Assembly (NCBI GenBank): GCA_008711135.1
Contig: VUAW01000019.1
Coordinates: 1-55,583 of the forward strand
Source of the DNA: Rhodobacteraceae bacterium LNNU 3342
Lineage (GTDB): Bacteria; Pseudomonadota; Alphaproteobacteria; Rhodobacterales; Rhodobacteraceae
Reading direction: 5' to 3'
Length of the DNA stretch: 55,583 nucleotides
The notes below the pieces were generated by a model. It was not told the origin of the DNA, did no database searches, and worked only from the letters and a program-made list of their open reading frames with translations. The translations under genes were made by a program, and so were the position numbers. Shown one piece after another: positions 53,547-55,583 of the stretch (position 1 is its first letter; each line of letters starts with the position of its first letter).

Positions 53547-54607
53547 TCGGCATCCACGCAGCGGGCATGGTGACGGCCGTGGGGTTGGACTGGGCGTCTT
53601 CTGCCGCCGCAATCAGGGCGCGTCTGGACGGATTCGCCGAAACGCGTTTTGTAGGATCGGGCGGCTGGCGGATCGGTGCGGCGGTGCCTTTGCCGCGCAA
53701 CTGGATTGGCCCCCGTCGCATGGCGCATCTGGCCGCCGGCGCGGTCGCCGACATTCTGCGTCAGCGCCCCGAGGCGAAGGAGGCCGAACTGATCCTGTGC
53801 CTGGCCGAAGAATCCCGGCCCGGCCGCCCCGTTCCCGATCCCCCGGGATTGCTGCGGATGCTGGCAGCAATCCTTGGCCTGCCGGAACGGCGCGCGCATG
53901 TGGTGGCGCACGGTCGTCCGTCCGGCTTCGTCGCGCTTGATCGGGCGCGGCGCATGGTTGCCTCGGGACAAGCGCGGCAGGTGATTCTGTTGGGGCTCGA
54001 CAGCTACTTGACCAGCCCGGCCATTGCTCACTACGCCGGGCTTCAACGGCTGCTGGAGCCCGGCAACGCCGACGGGTTCATCCCAGGAGAGGCGGCGGCG
54101 GCAGTGCTGCTGGCGGGGGGCGGGCCGCTGCGGCTGACTGGTCTGGGGCTGGCCCGAGAAATTGCGTTTCTGGGAAACCGCAAGGGCGAGGACGGCGAGG
54201 ACCTGCCGCTGCGCGGTGACGGCATGGCCGCCGCCTATCGCATCGCGCTCGCCGAGGCAGAGGTCGACCTGGCCCATGTTGAATACCGTATCTCTGACCT
54301 GCCGGGAGAACAGCACTTCTTCAAGCAGACGGCGCTGATGACCCTGCGGCTGGAACGCGGTCGCAAGGCATTTCAGGACCTGTGGAGCCCGGCGGAAAGC
54401 CTTGGCAACATTGGCGCCGCGGTGGTGCCGGTGATGCTGGGAATGGCGCTGGCCGCCGTGAGCAAGGGCTATGCGCCGGGGTCGCCGGTGCTGGTCGAGG
54501 CGTCGGGCGACGATGGCGCCTGCGGCGCCGCGGTATTCCACGAAGCAAGAGGCTCGGTACGCCGTCTGTCCGTCGAAGATCGTTATGCGGCAGGGGCGGT
54601 GCCATGA
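53543..54607 (+). CDS. Ketoacyl-synthase-fold protein without catalytic residues
   Basis: This 354-residue protein has the thiolase fold of beta-ketoacyl-ACP synthases: IHAAGMVTAVGLDWAS at the N-terminus, ARQVILLGLDSYLTS, GFIPGEAAAAVLLA (like the GExAGxL loop) and SLGNIGAAVVPVMLGMAL. However, the position of the active-site Cys reads VVAHGRPSGF (residues 120-129) with no cysteine, and the GH(x)LGAAG motif reads LGNIGAA, with Asn 289 for His. It is therefore unlikely to condense acyl chains. Position between the DUF2169 adaptor and the effector, with ATGA overlaps, points to a co-adaptor or chaperone role. Automated labels of 3-oxoacyl-ACP synthase would mislead. Confidence 0.85.
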   Translation: MIGIHAAGMVTAVGLDWASSAAAIRARLDGFAETRFVGSGGWRIGAAVPLPRNWIGPRRMAHLAAGAVADILRQRPEAKEAELILCLAEESRPGRPVPDPPGLLRMLAAILGLPERRAHVVAHGRPSGFVALDRARRMVASGQARQVILLGLDSYLTSPAIAHYAGLQRLLEPGNADGFIPGEAAAAVLLAGGGPLRLTGLGLAREIAFLGNRKGEDGEDLPLRGDGMAAAYRIALAEAEVDLAHVEYRISDLPGEQHFFKQTALMTLRLERGRKAFQDLWSPAESLGNIGAAVVPVMLGMALAAVSKGYAPGSPVLVEASGDDGACGAAVFHEARGSVRRLSVEDRYAAGAVP

Positions 54608-55548
54608 GCGGCGTCTTCGCCAACGGGCTGGAGATCAGCGGCAAGGCAGTGGATGCGAAAACCATCGCCGCCTTCCCCGACACCTGCTTCACCCCACCCG
54701 AAAACCCCGCGACACCCCCGGGCGTCCCCGTGCCCTATCCCAGCTTCGGCATGGCCTCGGACACCGAAAATGGAACCGGAACGGTCTTCATCGGCGGCAA
54801 GACGGTGAACCTGAAGAACAAGTCAGACGTGTCGAAGACCTCGGGCACCGAGGCGGGATGCGCGGCGAAGAAGGGCGTCATCACTTCCAAGAACACGGGG
54901 AAGAAGTATTTCCATTCCTGGTCCAACGACGTGAAGTTCGACGGAGAGCCGGTGATCCGGTTCTCAGATCTGGGAACGCATAATCACGCGTCGCCGGGGG
55001 GGAACGAGCCCCCATGGCCGGAAATCGCGAAGCAGAACACGCCCGGCGCTATCGTGGCTAACCAAGATTGTCTCGTTGGCGAGTACGACAAGATCGTTAA
55101 GGCCTGCAACGCCATGGGAGGGGAAGCGCACCACGTCGTTCCTGACATGGTGTACCGCGTTTCGACACGAAGTGCGGTTCCTCGAGTTTCTGTAGGATCG
55201 GTCGCGGGGCAGGAGCCGCCCAACCTTGCAACAGGAATGGCAATTTGCATGAAGCCAAAAAACCATGATGGGCTTCACAGTAAGCTGAATCGCGCTATCG
55301 CCAAGCTCGGCGAAAATTCGGATCCGCCCGGGACGGCCAAGATCAAGGAACTTGTCAGCGAAAGTGCAAAGTCAATCGCAGAACTCGAATACGATACTCC
55401 GGCGGAAAGAGACTGTGCTAAAACTGCAGCTAAAGAGGCTGCGAAACAAGCTCAACCCTTCAACGAGCGCACGGGTCGAGCGATGCCTTATTCTACCCCT
55501 AAGACTGACACAGACACTTATACAGTTCTAGGTCATGTTGACAAATGA
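54604..55548 (+). CDS. DUF4150 PAAR-like effector with AHH/HNH-like nuclease tail
   Basis: The 314-residue product begins with a DUF4150 domain (about 1-135): FANGLEISGK, PSFGMASDTENGTGTVFIGGK, KSDVSKTSGTEAG. These domains cap the VgrG spike. The C-terminal part has GGEAHHVVPD (His 176 and 177), the AHH-type HNH-superfamily core, followed by NLATGMAICMKPKNHDGLH (second His pair 221/225), suggesting a DNA- or RNA-cutting toxin. The coding GC falls in this tail: 29 G+C in the 60 bases from 55381 against 42 in the 60 bases from 52921, as expected for a swapped toxin module. An overlapping ORF starts at its stop, the usual place for an immunity gene. Confidence 0.85.
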   Translation: MSGVFANGLEISGKAVDAKTIAAFPDTCFTPPENPATPPGVPVPYPSFGMASDTENGTGTVFIGGKTVNLKNKSDVSKTSGTEAGCAAKKGVITSKNTGKKYFHSWSNDVKFDGEPVIRFSDLGTHNHASPGGNEPPWPEIAKQNTPGAIVANQDCLVGEYDKIVKACNAMGGEAHHVVPDMVYRVSTRSAVPRVSVGSVAGQEPPNLATGMAICMKPKNHDGLHSKLNRAIAKLGENSDPPGTAKIKELVSESAKSIAELEYDTPAERDCAKTAAKEAAKQAQPFNERTGRAMPYSTPKTDTDTYTVLGHVDK

Positions 55549-55583
55549 CGGAACCAGAGGCGGATCGATGTGATGTCGATGAA
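55545..55583 (+). CDS. Start of a probable immunity gene, cut by the window edge
   Basis: An ATG at 55545 overlaps the toxin stop (ATGA). The frame MTEPEADRCDVDE stays open for 13 codons to the end of the window. Position and coupling match a cognate immunity protein for the nuclease effector. The acidic start would suit a protein binding a basic nuclease, but this is inference from very little sequence. Confidence 0.4.
   Translation, partial: MTEPEADRCDVDE

Noticed and set aside
53543-54607. Fatty-acid or polyketide ketosynthase
   Set aside because: Catalytic Cys and one His are missing, no other lipid-synthesis gene is nearby, and it is coupled on both sides to type VI effector-module genes.

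Overview
The window is high-GC DNA with tightly packed, translationally coupled genes, typical of an alphaproteobacterium and most likely of the Rhodobacteraceae/Paracoccaceae (inferred from protein style and gene content; no marker gene or rRNA is present). No tRNA, rRNA, CRISPR array or insertion sequence was recognised.

Positions 1-15,500 are metabolic and accessory genes. They are: the tail of an ABC permease; a probable periplasmic membrane-bound dehydrogenase operon (Tat-exported gluconate 2-dehydrogenase subunit 3-like protein, GMC flavoprotein, three-heme cytochrome c, acidic exported protein) facing a LuxR-type regulator; a TSUP exporter; an orphan lipase-like hydrolase; an LrgA/LrgB pair; 4-hydroxyphenylpyruvate dioxygenase with a Rieske protein, divergent from an AsnC/Lrp regulator; and a second AsnC/Lrp regulator followed by an RBBP9-type hydrolase, two tiny ORFs and a FAD/NAD(P)-binding protein.

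Positions 15,561-24,902 hold one minus-strand operon behind a near-consensus sigma70-type promoter: an OmpA-like protein, a TpsB outer-membrane transporter, a 1656-residue TpsA filamentous-haemagglutinin-type exoprotein, and a caspase-fold (C14) protein with Sel1 repeats. The last three genes overlap. Linking a two-partner secretion pair to an exported caspase-like protein is one of the two most unusual arrangements here.

Positions 24,953-55,583 are a complete type VI secretion locus. A plus-strand operon (PP2C phosphatase, membrane-anchored M15 peptidase, a TssM-like protein lacking the GTPase domain, VgrG) converges on a long minus-strand operon (PpkA kinase, TssA, TssB, TssC, Hcp, TssE, TssF, TssG, TagH, TssJ, TssK, TssL, TssM, TagF). 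Divergent from PpkA runs ClpV, then an effector module: a DUF2169 adaptor, a ketoacyl-synthase-fold protein lacking catalytic residues, and a DUF4150 PAAR-like protein with an AHH/HNH-like nuclease tail. The nuclease part has visibly lower GC. An overlapping ORF, presumably the immunity gene, starts at 55,545 and is cut by the window edge.

Working model (inference): PpkA, TagH, PppA and TagF control firing by phosphorylation. The M15 peptidase and the headless TssM paralogue help the machine through the peptidoglycan. DUF2169 and the pseudo-ketoacyl synthase load the nuclease effector onto the spike.
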